Shown: piece after piece, positions 24,373 to 36,605 of the stretch | Layout: each line of letters begins with the position of its first letter | Position numbering within the stretch: position 1 is the first letter of the stretch | DNA from: Bondarzewia mesenterica | Taxonomy: Eukaryota; Basidiomycota; Agaricomycetes; Russulales; Bondarzewiaceae | DNA length: 64,000 bases | Assembly (NCBI GenBank): GCA_004802705.1 | Contig: SGPL01000091.1 | Coordinates: 1-64,000, forward strand | Direction of reading: 5' to 3' | Position numbers and translations under genes: made by a program | The notes under the pieces: generated by a model | What the model saw: only the letters and a program-made list of their open reading frames with translations | Told to the model about the DNA's origin: nothing | Database searches by the model: none

Positions 24373-27300
24373 ATGTTAAAGCTCTGGAAGCAGGCGTGGA
24401 AGAGGGCAGACGCCACTCCTTCACCTTCTGGACAAGGCAGCGATCAGAGAGATCAGTTGAGTGGGACTAGTAATGGGAGGACTTCTTCAGTCTCAACCGC
24501 TGCGGTTGTTCCACTCAATGTCTCTGATCACTCTGACTCTGCCATGTTTTCTGCTGAGCAGCTGCTTCGTACTAAACGTGACCAGTCTACCCGACCTATA
24601 GTCGACGAAGAACTTCATCCCACGAAGAGGTTCAAGATGGAATTAAAATCTATGGATCCTCTTAATGACTCTATCGTCAGCCGCTTGCCTGAGATGGCTG
24701 AGGCTGATTTGTCTTTTGTTCCCGATATTGGTCCATTTACGATCGAATCACAGAGAGATGCGCTGATTCAAGCTCAGTCGGGCAATGGTATATTTGCATC
24801 GTATCCGACTTATGATCTGTCCATCTCATATTGCCTTTCCGTTCACAGTTATCGCTGTTCTGAATAATTTTCATGGTGCGCTCTCCGTGAACCTTTGGCA
24901 GAGGTGGTAGTGTGACTGACTATCCCCCCATGACCAGACACGTTTTCCCTGGCTGATGCGTTCTTGCGTCAAGCGATAAACGCAGACTACATGGACATTG
25001 GACTAACATCTGACCACTGCACTACGTTGTTTTTGGTGGAGTGAGTCTGACAGGAATCTCGAAGAAGGATTGGATCTGATTGTATCAACCCAGAGATGGT
25101 CCAACGCCTTCATCGGCTGATAACTATGCTCAGTCTCTCAGCAAAATGTCTGGCCTTACCTCTGCGTATATTTCCTCTTCGGAAGATACGCGATTGAGTG
25201 ATCAATGGAAGGCCGTCTTGCATTCTGATGTCGTCGTCATCTCTCCGACGGTGTGTCCCAATGCAGTTTTAAAAGATGTCTTTTGCTCATCTTTTCATGA
25301 ATTTCCTTCGAGTCGTTGATTGCTGCCTGCATCTCACTTTCCCAGATTTATGCTATCTTCATCCTTGACGCCCGACCAGTGAAGGACAAGGATTTTCATC
25401 CTATGGTACGCGTAATGACTGAATTTTACAGCACTGCAAATGAGCGTTCCAGGCCTCGGATCCTGGCTTGCTTGTCCTCTCAGCTTTTCTTCGACGTTAC
25501 CATGTTGAAACTGGAGGATACTTTGAAGGCCATAGTATTCGGCGTCTCGGACGATACTCGCGCGAATTTGCTCTCCATCCCAGACTGTCCGAACGAAATA
25601 GTCATGTTCTATGAACAGCCCTCAAAGCACACGTTCACATTGCTGTACAAGCAGCTACGACAGATTGACAAAGAGGAGTCTATAGAACGCTATCATTTCT
25701 CTGAAGCACGGCATGCCCTCACTGAAGTTGGCTCTTGCGCTTCAGACTTGGTATGGCGCCGTGCGCTCAACGACATAGAGGCATCGATTCGTTCTATTCA
25801 CGACGACGAGGAAGAAGATGACGACGATGAACCTGATTCTGTGGTCATGCAAACTAGGGCGAGGGTCCAGATGCGGAATATTATCCGAAACTGGATATTC
25901 ACGATGCCGAACCTGGATCCTTCATCAAGAGGATTCAACGTGACCCCAAAGTTCTTGAAATTGGTAAATATTCTTAGAACATGCCAGCCTTATAGAGATA
26001 CCTTTCGCGGCATTATATTTGGTGCGTTTTTATTTCTTGCTGCCGGCACCCTCATTCATCGACTAGCCTTATAGTGCAAAAACGCGCTGTTGCTCTAGTG
26101 ATAGTGGATCTTTTGCGTACTCTGGACATGGCGTACCTTCGGCCTCATGCCTTCGTGGGACATGGACCTTTGTCCACTCCTCAAACTCAGGTCCGTTATA
26201 TGTTGTTCAGGCCAGCACTCTTTTAAACTGACAGTATTTTTAGTCAGAAATTATTCACGCGTTTGGGATGGGCACGTACAATTTGCTTATTGCCACTAAG
26301 TGTGCCGAGGACCTCGAGATACCGAAGGCATCAATTGTGATACGGTAATGGAATTGTTCCGCCGCTGTATCGTGTTCTGACTGCACATCGTCTAGATATG
26401 ACATATTCGAAGTCAGATATCATACGCGTACAGCCGTGCTCGAACAAGGGGACGCGAGAGTCATCTAGTGCACATGTTGCAAAGGGGGAACGATACTCAT
26501 CGACGCATGCTGACGCAAATAACCCAGCTGGATGTACCTTTGCAGCTCTGGGCCGAGAAGGTGGCGAGCAGTCCTCGTGGTGCTGTTCCTCCGAGAGAAT
26601 TGCACGAGACGCATGATCCTTACCTTTCCGAAAGCGAAGACGAAGACGAGCCCGACAGCTACATCAAAGATCCTACCACTAGTGGACGCATCCGTCTCCA
26701 GGACGCAACTGGAATCATCTATCGTTTTGCATCGGCAGTCAAGGACACAGATGATGACTTCGCAGATATTCCCTTGTTCGAGTTCCAGGACATCACATGC
26801 GAAGGGAATGCTCAACGCCAGTTTGTATGCACAGTTAATCTTCCCGCTGCAGTTCCTATCACACACATTCGTGGCCGTCCGTGCGCTTCTATATCGCTAG
26901 CCAGGCGCGTGGCCTGCTTCGAGACATGTTCCGCCCTTTTCGATCAAGGATTGCTCGATTACCATTTCTTTCCTCAGCCTCTTAATTCTTCAGCCTTCCG
27001 AAACGGAGCGCCTGATATCTCCGAAGTACTGGAAGACGATATCGCTACATTACCACCCAAGGGAAGCTCGCAGAATAAATTAAATGGGACACGCTGCTAT
27101 CCACGGAAGCAACCAGACTTTTGGTCAAACACTCTGGCGGCGAAACCAAACCCAGATTGTCTGTACCCTGTCATCGTCGTTGCCGACCGTTATCTGAATT
27201 CCAACGAGCCGTATGGCCCAATGATGGTTTTAACACGACTTCCCCTCCCGAGCATTTCAAATTTCAAACTCTTCGATTCGGGTGTTGCTACGGATGTTCA

Positions 27301-30300
27301 TCTTCGAAAGGGCGCCGCCTTTGATATTGATCAGCAGCGTTTGCATGATCTCTATCGATACACAATCCGGGTATGCAGAACCTTGCTCAACAAGCCCTTC
27401 GTTTGCCCCTTAGACCGTATGCCGTATTTTTTCGCGCCTGTCAAGCTCTCATGGGAGGGTGTCTCGGATCAAACTGATTATCGATGGCGCCTGCCAAAGG
27501 TTGTCGATGCAATCCCATGGGACCTGGTTTCACTTGCTGCTAAGCATTGGGTAGTCCCGTTGCAGTCTGGGTCTGTGGAGGCAATAGCGACAGATGTTAC
27601 GGATGCCATAATCCAAGACAGATGGGTGGAATTCACAAGAAGGCATTATGTTATCTGCGTTCGACCCGATCTGACACCGCTCAGTAAGCCTCCGGATAGC
27701 CAGGTATGATATCAGTGCCTTCATGCTTCCAGAAGGAGCTTGAGTTAACTTCCGAATTTGTTCAGCGGGAAGCTGCGTACGAAAATATGGTGGAATATTG
27801 CAAGGAACATCGAAAAGGGTTCGAAGGACTTAACGATTATGGGCAACCACTAATTCAAGTAGACCGCGTTTATCCAGTTTTGAACCGTTTGAATCCCACG
27901 ATTAAGCCGGCAAACTCCCCGGCAAAACCACCCGCCAAATGTGAGTGCGGCATGAGTGTCGTGCGAGTTATATCTATTGACACTACCCAAGACCTTATTC
28001 CTGAATTATGCGCGAAGTTCACGATCCCAGCAAGGTTTATTCATTTCTCGTTCGTTTCATTGTAACGCGCATCTAATCTTGGATAATTTGCTAGCACATT
28101 TCGGACCGCTCTTCTCCTGCCATCCATCATGCGACGAATTGATGATCTTTTACTTGTCAAGGAGCTCAACGCTCTATTTTTCGACCATGCTATATCCGAT
28201 CATCTTCTGCACGCTGCCATTTCTGCGCCTTCAGCAGGCATTCAATTCGACTATGAGCGCCTCGAGCTTCTCGGTATGTCTTTCCTTTGTTAAATGCCCA
28301 TAACGTCTATTGATGAATATTTTCCCGATGAAAGGGGATGCTTATCTCAAATACCTGTCTTCGATCTATTTGTTCGTCACCAACCCCTCGCAACATGAAG
28401 GAGCGCTACATTCCGCCCGATTGCGCATAATTAGCAATAAGGCTTTATTGTTGAATGCGGATCGGGCGGGATTGCCCCCGTTCATCCAGGCCAAACCGTT
28501 TGTTTCTAAATTATGGCAACCACCGTTTTTTCACGTCGTCCCACCGCCTCAGCCTCATGCGGCAACCTCGAAAGGGGATGGGGAAGACGCTGATGCGCAC
28601 CATGAGGTTCACACTTCAAACGATTCACCTTCTGCCACTGCTGGGAATAGTGATGTAGTCGAGGCTCCGTCTGGCCAGACCGGATTGCCAGAAGCGACAA
28701 CTGTGCCGTCCGGCACACAACGAATGCCTGAAACGAGCTTCCGACCTGATTCTGACGGTAAAAATGTTTCAACTTCTCTTCCAACAGAAGATTCTGGACA
28801 CGATGAAGGGCAAATGGATGACTCCCAATCAAACGCGGAGCTCCAGCGCTCAAAAAGAAAACGGCAGCAAGACGAGAAAAATGTCCATTGGCTCGGTGAC
28901 AAGGTAAGCACAGCCATATCTCCCCTCTCACGATTACTGACTCCAGATATCAGGCAGTAGCCGACGTTGCCGAGGCTATTGTTGGGGCGGCCTATGTAAC
29001 GGGTGGTCGCGAAGCGGCGTTGAAGGCCTCAAAGGCACTTTGCATAGCTGTCCCTCGAATTGACCGCTGGTCTGACTTCGGGAGAAAAGCGCTCGCCCCC
29101 CCACCCGATGTGACGGCAAAGTTGCGCCCAGGATCGATAAGAGCGGTCGAAAAGATCATCGGTCACAAATTCACCCGACCTCATCTCCTTGCGCAGGCCT
29201 TGGTATGGGTGCCCCTTAATCTCCCACGTTATTAAATCCTTCTGAGTGCAGATATCTGTCAGACGCACGCATCGATCCAGGGCTATGAGATGACTTGTTA
29301 CGAACGATTGGAATTCATTGGAGATGCCATTCTGGATTTCTGTGGGTCGGCTTTCATTCATTGAGACTGATGCCAGATTACTGATGGCTTATTCAAGTGG
29401 TGATTCGCCATATCTTTGACCGTGACACGACACTGTCTCCTGGCGCACTGACGTTACTGAAGGCTCGTTCATGTTGAAGCTAGGACGCTCAATGGCTGAC
29501 TTAATCTCCGGGAATATCTAGGGTGCTATGGTATCCAATGCAGCGCTTGCAGCCGTCTGCATCCAGGCTGGATTGCACGAGCATCTCATCTTTGAGTCCT
29601 TCACCTTAGCGAGCAATATCCAGACCTATGCAGAGAATATCAAGGCAAAGCAGGCAGAGGAGCACGACCTGGCGGCCAAGGAGGGCAGATCTCCCGGGCA
29701 ATACTGGGTGGATGTTGAGCCGCCCAAGGTTTGTATCACTTGGATCGGTATTTGTCTCCTTGCCTTCATTTGGGCTAATGTCTCGGTCCGCAGGCGCTTT
29801 CAGACGTTGTTGAATCAATCATCGGTGCTATCTATATCTCCGATAACTTTTCTCCTGTGGGAGTCGAAATCTTCTTCGACAATGTCTTGAAGCCCTTCTA
29901 TGATACGCATATCACGCTGAAGACGCTCTCACATCATCCTACCAAGATCCTCTTCGAGTTGTTCCAGGCACAAGGATGCCAAATGTTCGAGATGATCAAA
30001 GGACAAGAAAGGACAGACGACAAACAACAGACCACACGTTGCGACGGTGAGCTGGCACGCCTATTCCTGTTTAGTTCAATTGACCAATCGCCATCCCTAC
30101 AGTTCTGGTTCACGATGTCGTGCTTGCAAGCGCTGAGGACATCACATCGGCCCTCGCCACAAAACAAGCCTCTTTACGTGCTCTTGACGCGCTAGAAGGC
30201 GATCCGGACTTCATGACGCGGACTTGTGACTGCAGAGCCCTCATGCAGGCGAAGAAAGCGAAGAAAAAGACCCTTAAACAGGTAATGGCAGGTTTTAGTG

Positions 30301-30383
30301 ACGAGGAGGACGAAGACTTGAAGGCGGTAGAGGGCGCTTTGAACGTAAAGGACGCTACAGAATCGGGGGACGAAGATGCATGA
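24373..30383 (+). CDS. Dicer-like ribonuclease III with degenerate helicase
   Basis: Makes small RNAs from dsRNA in gene silencing. Start MLKLWKQAWKRADA. The helicase-1 region lacks its ATP site: where TGSGKT is expected the spliced protein has NVIAVLNNFHDTF, partly from a 27-nt exon (24849-24875), and the DECH box is replaced by FILDARPVKDKDF. Helicase-2 is recognisable (SEIIHAFGMGTYNLLIATK, SRARTRGRESHLVHM). A Dicer dimerisation domain (SISLARRVACFETCSALFDQ) follows. I see no clear PAZ, as in many fungal Dicers. RNase IIIa has YERLELLGDAYLKYL and AVADVAEAIVGAAY. RNase IIIb has YERLEFIGDAILDF and ALSDVVESIIGAIY. All acidic metal ligands are present. A weak dsRBD and acidic tail end the chain. 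Roughly 1,500 residues, about 20 exons. One frame break (about 26410) must be bridged, and one intron would be only 35 nt. Confidence 0.9.
24849..24875 (+). other. 27-nt microexon covering the Walker A position of Dicer
   Basis: It is flanked by introns 24788-24848 (GTATAT...CACAG) and 24876-24937 (GTGCGC...CCAG). Phases fit exactly: AAT G / TT ATC GCT GTT CTG AAT AAT TTT CAT G / AC ACG. Including it restores the N-x-I-A-V-L strand that precedes motif I in Dicers. Skipping it also keeps the frame. Confidence 0.65.
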
Positions 30384-30617
30384 CATCTTTGTATCACATA
30401 TCACTGCATCGCACTACCTGGGCTCCACGATACCAAATACAGTCCAGAACACTCATGTCTGAACACGATGCAGAATCTGATTATCACAAACTATCTCATT
30501 GCAATTCCCCAAGTCGGTGTAATAGGAGAAGTACTGATGGTCCGATGGCCAGCTGAAACAACTATGAGGCCTTGTTCCTGGTTTGGTTAAATGAGTACCC
30601 TTATTCATGGATCGTAG

Positions 30618-30900
30618 TCAAGCAGTAAACACGTACAGCTGGTATGTAGCTGCCAGCAAGGGAACAGAGAAACCGAAAGCCAAGAAAGTGACGAGTTTCA
30701 CTCCAAACGCGCTTTTGTTGTTGTACTTGAAAGGCATGTGCTATTTCATAAACGAGAAAATGCCTTGAGCATCTCGACCCCTTTCTGCGTGTGGTACATC
30801 CACTTACTTTGTGCTCGCCGTGAGCACCTCGCGAAGGTGCTGCCAAACGAGACCGGAGGATCTGCCGACGGAGGACTGGAGCGCGGACGATGATGGACAT
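30618..30900 (-). CDS. COX8: Cytochrome c oxidase subunit VIIc (yeast Cox8)
   Basis: Single-helix subunit of respiratory complex IV in the inner mitochondrial membrane. Exons 30900-30808 and 30740-30618 give 71 residues. The N-terminus MSIIVRAPVLRRQILRSRLA is a typical basic mitochondrial presequence. The mature part HMPFKYNNKSAFGVKLVTF is the VIIc signature and is followed by the membrane helix LAFGFSVPLLAATYQLY. The intron (GTAAGT...AATAG) separates leader and mature part. It is convergent with the Dicer gene; stops are 234 bp apart. Confidence 0.93.
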
Positions 30901-31868
30901 TGTGGTTGGTTGCAAGCTGACTGGAGGGAGTGTGGGAAACTTTGTGGGCAGCAAGGCTTCCGATCTTCGCCGATAACTCCGATGAAATTGCTGTCGCCGT
31001 CATGCTCAGCGCCGAACGCGGCTTAACTCAGAGAAAGTTGGTTACTGTTGCATGGAATGTTTAGTTACTCATGGACGTAAATGACTATGTATATGGTGTT
31101 GCTCACCTGCAGCTTCAGTCACGGCAGACACAGTCATATATTTGGTCATCACATATCCACCGGATACTCGCCAAATATTGTGACCCATGTGGAAGAAATT
31201 TTGGTGGCTTGCATATCTTGTAGAAAATTGGGTCCTCAGCCAATCACAGTGCTCAAAACCTGGATATAAACCAAAATATGCGAAGCTCGAAAACACTTCC
31301 ACATGAGTCACAAAATATGACCGATATTGAATGAATATGGGGTGCCCAAAAATCTGCCTCCATCTGCCGTAAGTGCAATGGTGGTTCGGAATTCTGCGAT
31401 TAGTATCGGCTGCGACATGTATGTCGAGTCAGGAGGACCTTATCAGCACAACGATCGATGAAGAGACATTCAGATTGCCAGTGATACGCTATCGTCAGTC
31501 GCTCTGATGTACAGCTCCCGCTCCAGGCACAAAAAAAAAACCCCCATGGATATCCGCGCACAAAATCCAGAGAAAAGAATAACCGACCAGATAAAGTCAT
31601 GAGGATGGGTATTGCAAAGTGAAGGGTATCAAATATGAGAGAAGGACATAAAACTAGAGCGCCGGATGAGAATTGGAGATGAAACGACGAACGCGAGAGC
31701 GAATCGAGATAAGTGCGAAAGCGTAGGAATTGCCCTCCGGCAAGCAAACGATCAAACTTCAACGACAAGGGATGTTCAAAACAATTCGTAACTTAAGCAG
31801 GCTGGAGACGCATGAAGGCCGGTGAGTGACAATAGGTGACAATGCTCAACAATGATGAAAAAATACGA
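30901..31868. other. Intergenic, 5' flank of COX8
   Basis: No convincing coding series on either strand over nearly 1 kb. A run of ten A followed by five C (from 31530) is the only low-complexity feature noted. Confidence 0.5.
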
Positions 31869-31873
31869 ACAGG

Positions 31874-32368
31874 TTATAATTTTTGATCACGAGGTTTCAA
31901 AGGCTTCGAATCCTCCGGAACGCTCCCTTTAGGGGAGAGGGTATCGTCCTTTTTCTCCAAATAGTCATCAGTATCCCAATCTATGCGTGGCAAAGACTCC
32001 CGAGGTTGCGAGAGAAGTTCAGTAAGGCTGAGCTCAGGCCGGCCACCACGCAGAGAGGTTCGTCGATATGAAGCAGAAGAAGTAGGAAATTGGTACGAAG
32101 AGGTAGATGACTGAGAGCAGGGTATCTTCATCTTGTACGAGACAGACGAATGTTCCTCGCGCCAGCTTAGAAGTGGAGTACGCAATCAGGGGATAGGCTT
32201 GCGAGGGTGGATCGGACGGGCTCTGGGACCAGGCTGAGGTGAAAGGGGGACGAAACAGTCTGTAGAGGGAAGAATATTCTTGATATCAACTGCCCCGTGA
32301 GCTTGTCGTCCAAGCTGCAGCGTCGTCAAGTCCGGGCGGGCAGCCTCGCAAGGTGTTTTGTGAGGCAT
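31874..32368 (-). CDS. Possible small gene, two in-frame segments split by a stop
   Basis: From ATG at 32368 a 60-residue frame (MPHKTPCEAARPDLTTLQLG...NILPSTDCFVPLSP) ends at a TGA at 32188-32186. The same frame then stays open for about 100 residues (WREEHSSVSYKMKIPCSQ...LPRIDWDTDDYLEKKDD). The translations look like ordinary protein. However, the GT/AG pairs I tried across the stop change the frame. It may be a real gene with an intron I could not place, a broken gene, or chance. Function unknown. Confidence 0.3.
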
Positions 32369-32765
32369 ATCGTGACGACTTGAATACAAAAGAAGTCGGC
32401 GAGTCGGAATTGGAAAAAAGGTGACGGTGATAGGGCTGGAGGAAAGGGGGGTTTGAAAGACTTGGGAATATGTGACCCTATGTGACCTGTCCTGCATCGA
32501 GTGCATATTCGAGGAGGGCATAGACGTCACACCTGTCACGAGAGGCCATTTCGGCCAATTTCACGGGGCTTGTATTTGCGGGGGTGGCTGTGTGAGGCCG
32601 GTATTCCGGAGTCCGGACGGTGCTCCGGCTGCCTTATCTTATCTGACTTGTCTTTTGCAGAATGTGCCTCCGGCCCCCGCCCCCATGCTCGCCGGGCGTC
32701 ATATTATGAGCAACCTCTCTCTCGATTTCTTATCGTCCACCAAACGCTTCTCTTCCCTGACCACC
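32369..32765. promoter_or_regulatory. Upstream region of the aldehyde dehydrogenase gene
   Basis: Plus-strand frames overlap the start but do not match the family before ATG 32766. GC-rich boxes (GGCCCCCGCCCCC at about 32673) lie about 90 bases upstream. No element is assigned. Confidence 0.35.
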
Positions 32766-35277
32766 ATGTCTCTCGTTGCTCAAGTCAGTATCCCTCGCTA
32801 CAACAAGACGATCACCGTTCCCACCGGTCTCTTCATCAACAACAAGTTTGTTCCCTCCGTGGATTCTTCGGAACCCATTCCGTATGTTTCTCATCTTCTT
32901 ATGATCTCATCACTTTGATAGATCAGAATCTGATTTTCCTGCACAGAGTCTTCAACCCTGCAACAGAGGAGGTCATTTGTTCCATCACAGCTGGTACTTG
33001 ATCTGCATCGTTGTCATCTAGCCATCCGTTATTGACCAATCCTAATACCGCTAGCATCGTCCAAGGATGTAGACATAGCCGTGGCTGCCGCCCGCGAAGC
33101 GTTCCGAACCACCTGGGGAAAAAAACGTCGCTGGGTTTGAGCGTGCGAGGCTAATAAACAAACTTGCTGACCTCATGGAACGAGATCAACAAATTCTTGC
33201 CGAGTTGGAATGCGTGAACAATGGTAAACCCGTCAAAATGGCTAGGTACGCGTACCCACCAACTTACTCGATCACCTCATCTTATCGTTGGTTCGTGCAT
33301 AGGGATTTCGATATTGGGGATAGTATCGGATGCCTTCGCTACTATGCTGGCTGGGCCGACAAAATTGTCGGCCAGGTGCGTGCTAAGAACGTCGTTCTCG
33401 TCTCGTACAGATCCTCATCTCTCTCAGAGTATTGAAATAGATCGCAAAACAAAGTTCGCCTTTACATCTCCCGATCCGATCGGCGTGTGTGGTCAAATGT
33501 ATGTCTTCCACTTAGGTGGCATTGTAGAATAATAAGCTCACAATTCAAATGCAGCATCCCCTGGAATTATCCGATTCAGATGTGGTGTGTATATTAAGCC
33601 TCGCCTTCGTGAGAATTCTGGTTGATCAACTTATGCAGGGCATGGAAGGTTGCACCTGCACTCGCCGTCGGGTGCACAGTCGTCATGAAGCCTTCCGAGA
33701 TTACACCACTCACAGCGCTTGTACGTTCTAAATCGATATCAGCTTTCATACGTTTTGAATGTTAATCCTCCTGTCCTGTCTGTTATCTAGAAACTTTCGG
33801 AACTTGTCGTGGAAGCTGGGTAAGTTCGTACAATCTCCCTCAGTGGTCTTAATCGATCGATATCCTCGTGTTCAGGTTTCCGCCGGGCGTCATTAACACA
33901 ATTCCCTCCGTGGGTTCTGTGGGTGGCGCTGCAATGGCTGCTCACATGGATATTGACAAAGTCGCCTTCACCGGATCGACTATCACCGGTCGTAAGATCA
34001 TGGAAGCTGCCGCAAAGAGTAACCTAAAGAAGGTACCCCTTGCCATGCTAGCTGCATACAAACATTTAGATGAAGCTTCGATATACGATAACAGGTATCC
34101 CTCGAGCTGGGCGGCAAATCTCCGCAGTTGATATTTGAGTCCGCGGACTTGGATCAAGGTAACTTCTCGGAAACAATGAACGATCTGTCGTGCCGTATTA
34201 ACGCATTATGTTCTTCAGCTGCTAATTGGGCGGCTCTGGGCATTCTATTCAATACTGGTCAAGACTGCACTGCCGGATCTAGGGTGTATGTTCAGGATAC
34301 CATCTATGAGAAATTCCTTTCTTTGTTGGCGTCGAAGGCCAAAGCACTTGTCATTGGTGATGGTTTCGACGAGGCGACCGGCGGAGGGCCTGTGGTCAGT
34401 TGGCGCCCTCGCTTCGACTGCTTCATATCTGATAGATGTGATCACGATCTTGCCAGGTCTCAAAAGCTCAGTACGACAGGGTGTGGGGATATATTGAAGC
34501 AGGAAAAAGCGAGGGGGCAAGGGTTGTTGTTGGCGGAGAAAAGCGAAAAACCACGGGATACTGGGTCGACCCTACGAGTGAGTATCCACTTGATCTCAAC
34601 AATGGACAGATACTCACTGTCATACAGTTTTTGCTGATGTACGCCCCGAAATGAAAATCGTGTGTTCATCGTCCTCTCCGCCTGTCCCGTAACTAATGTC
34701 TTGATTGATACAGGTCCGGGAGGAGGTATAGTGGATATCGATAGTCGAAGCCGCATTCCTGACCCGACCATTTTTTTTTAGATCTTTGGTCCTGTGTTGG
34801 CCGTCGGTAAATTCACGACAGAGGAAGAGGCCATAACCCTGGCAAATAACACGACATATGGCCTTGGGGCCGGTTTACACTCAAGTGCGTTACACCATTC
34901 TTCTTCTTTTTTTTTAAAACGTTTTGATGCGGGTGCCTAGATGACGCGGCCCAATGCATGCGCGTTTCTTCCGCTCTAGAAGCCGGGACGGTAACTACTT
35001 TCCCGATATCTTCTTTATTTTGTTAAGAAACATGGATAACTGATCACCTCTCGGATGTTAGGTTTGGGTGAATCAGTATAATCTGCTATACAACAATGTG
35101 CCTTTCGGTGGAAAGAAGCAGAGTGGTTTTGGTAAGTCGCTATCTACGATTATACGACAGTTCACTGACGGGGAACTGTCGATAGGCCGCGAGCTCGGGA
35201 GCCATGCGCTGGATGAGTATATATCCACGAAGGCCGTGCACTGGAATTATGGAGAAAAACTCGAATGGCCGTTGTAG
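32766..35277 (+). CDS. NAD(P)-dependent aldehyde dehydrogenase
   Basis: Oxidises aldehydes (for example acetaldehyde) to acids. Start [21 protein letters not shown], no presequence, so likely cytosolic. More than ten short introns. Family blocks in order: [59 protein letters not shown] (cofactor site), [43 protein letters not shown] (general base Glu), [15 protein letters not shown] (catalytic Cys), [18 protein letters not shown] and [18 protein letters not shown]. It ends YGEKLEWPL. One frame break: in the A7 run at 33119-33125 one A must be dropped to pass from [10 protein letters not shown] to [14 protein letters not shown]. Otherwise the chain stops after [10 protein letters not shown]. 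About 500 residues. Confidence 0.9.
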
Positions 35278-36605
35278 GGTGTTTAGGACATTGTCACTTG
35301 AAGCAAAACCAGCAGCACCCAATCAAATCGTGTACGACTACGTCATCTGCTTGCGCTTTCAAATGTATTCAATCATTGAGATGGGTGCTGTCTGACTAGC
35401 TAACATGAGATTGGCTGATCTGTGATAGAAATAGCTCACACAGTGTTTGCACAGTCATACGGATAAAAAAAGGTCGCTTCGTATGAGCGGAGGAGTTAGG
35501 CTGCTGATTCTGATCAATATGATCACGATCTCAGTCGTCCAGGGCTTCACCGCTTGCAGCTGCAGGACCTCTCAATTTTCTGATCTTCACTTAATTTGAC
35601 AGGAAAGCTTGACAGGAAAGATTTGTTCGTGTAACTGTCCAAACTTATCAGTTAAACTTCGTTGAGCGTCCATAAAGAAGGGCATGGTGGAAGTGTCTTT
35701 GGCCGGCGCCGCAGGCTAGGTAATTCCAACGTCGTATGTAGTGATTCAACTGACTGATACACCCAAAGTTGATCAATTGAAGAGCCCGCGGGGGAGTTGA
35801 GTCAGGACAGCCTCTTGACGTGTCCAGTATGCACCTGCGGAATTTTTGAAACCGACTCGGATACCGTGACTAATTTTACGGCGAACACTACCTCCATCTC
35901 AGGTTGGTCACCACTTCTTTATCATGGTGCTGTCGACCCAGTAAGAAGTAGTCGATGAATATTCTTTTGTTGTTCACTAAGTGGGCTGACGAGAATAATC
36001 ACATGCGACGCGGTCAGCCCAAACGCAGACCTAATTATACCAAGTTGCGGTGTTCTTCAAAGATAGGATTGTCGGCTGTCAGCAAATTCTGACCCCGCGA
36101 AGAAACAGCCTCCCGGTGAACATTAGGACATCGACATGTAGGTCCATTAACCCCGCCACACTTGCGGAGCGAAGGTTCGAGTTGATCGCCTTCGAAGATA
36201 TTTCTGCTACGGAGGCTGAGTCGAGCTCTCAAAGCGCACAGCTTCGGATACTATTTTGCCAAAGTCCACAGCTCCCGCACTCAAGGAGACCCGACATCCC
36301 CGAGTCCATGATTTTGCCAACACCAGAATGCTGCATGGGTAGTGTTCCGCATTCCAGGCTAAAGGTAAAGGCTCATGACAAGAGTACAGCACCCAATATT
36401 CCTTTGCAAGGTTAACTAGAATTTGACATTAGAGTCAAGATCGCATTAGCATACAGGATGATAGAGGTCGTCGAGCGAAGAATGTGATGAGTAAGATGTA
36501 TAGTTGGTGTTATAGTTTACCGTGACAAGATGATGGACCAAACAACGATAAAATCATGGGCAGAGATGGACCTGCCACTCTCCACGCCGCTCATGCGAAC
36601 TCAAT
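35278..36605. other. Intergenic, 1.3 kb
   Basis: Between the convergent aldehyde dehydrogenase and Zn2Cys6 genes. A plus-strand frame at 36050-36415 lacks domains or splice partners. I see no repeat or RNA gene. Confidence 0.5.

Noticed and set aside
25040..25110. Apparent frame shift after LFLVE in the Dicer helicase
   Set aside because: Using the acceptor CCCAG at 25091-25093 gives LFLVEDGPTPSSADN in frame into SLSKMSGLTSAYISSS, so no shift is needed.
36050..36415. 121-codon plus-strand frame in the 1.3-kb gap
   Set aside because: No domain, no splice partners and atypical composition.
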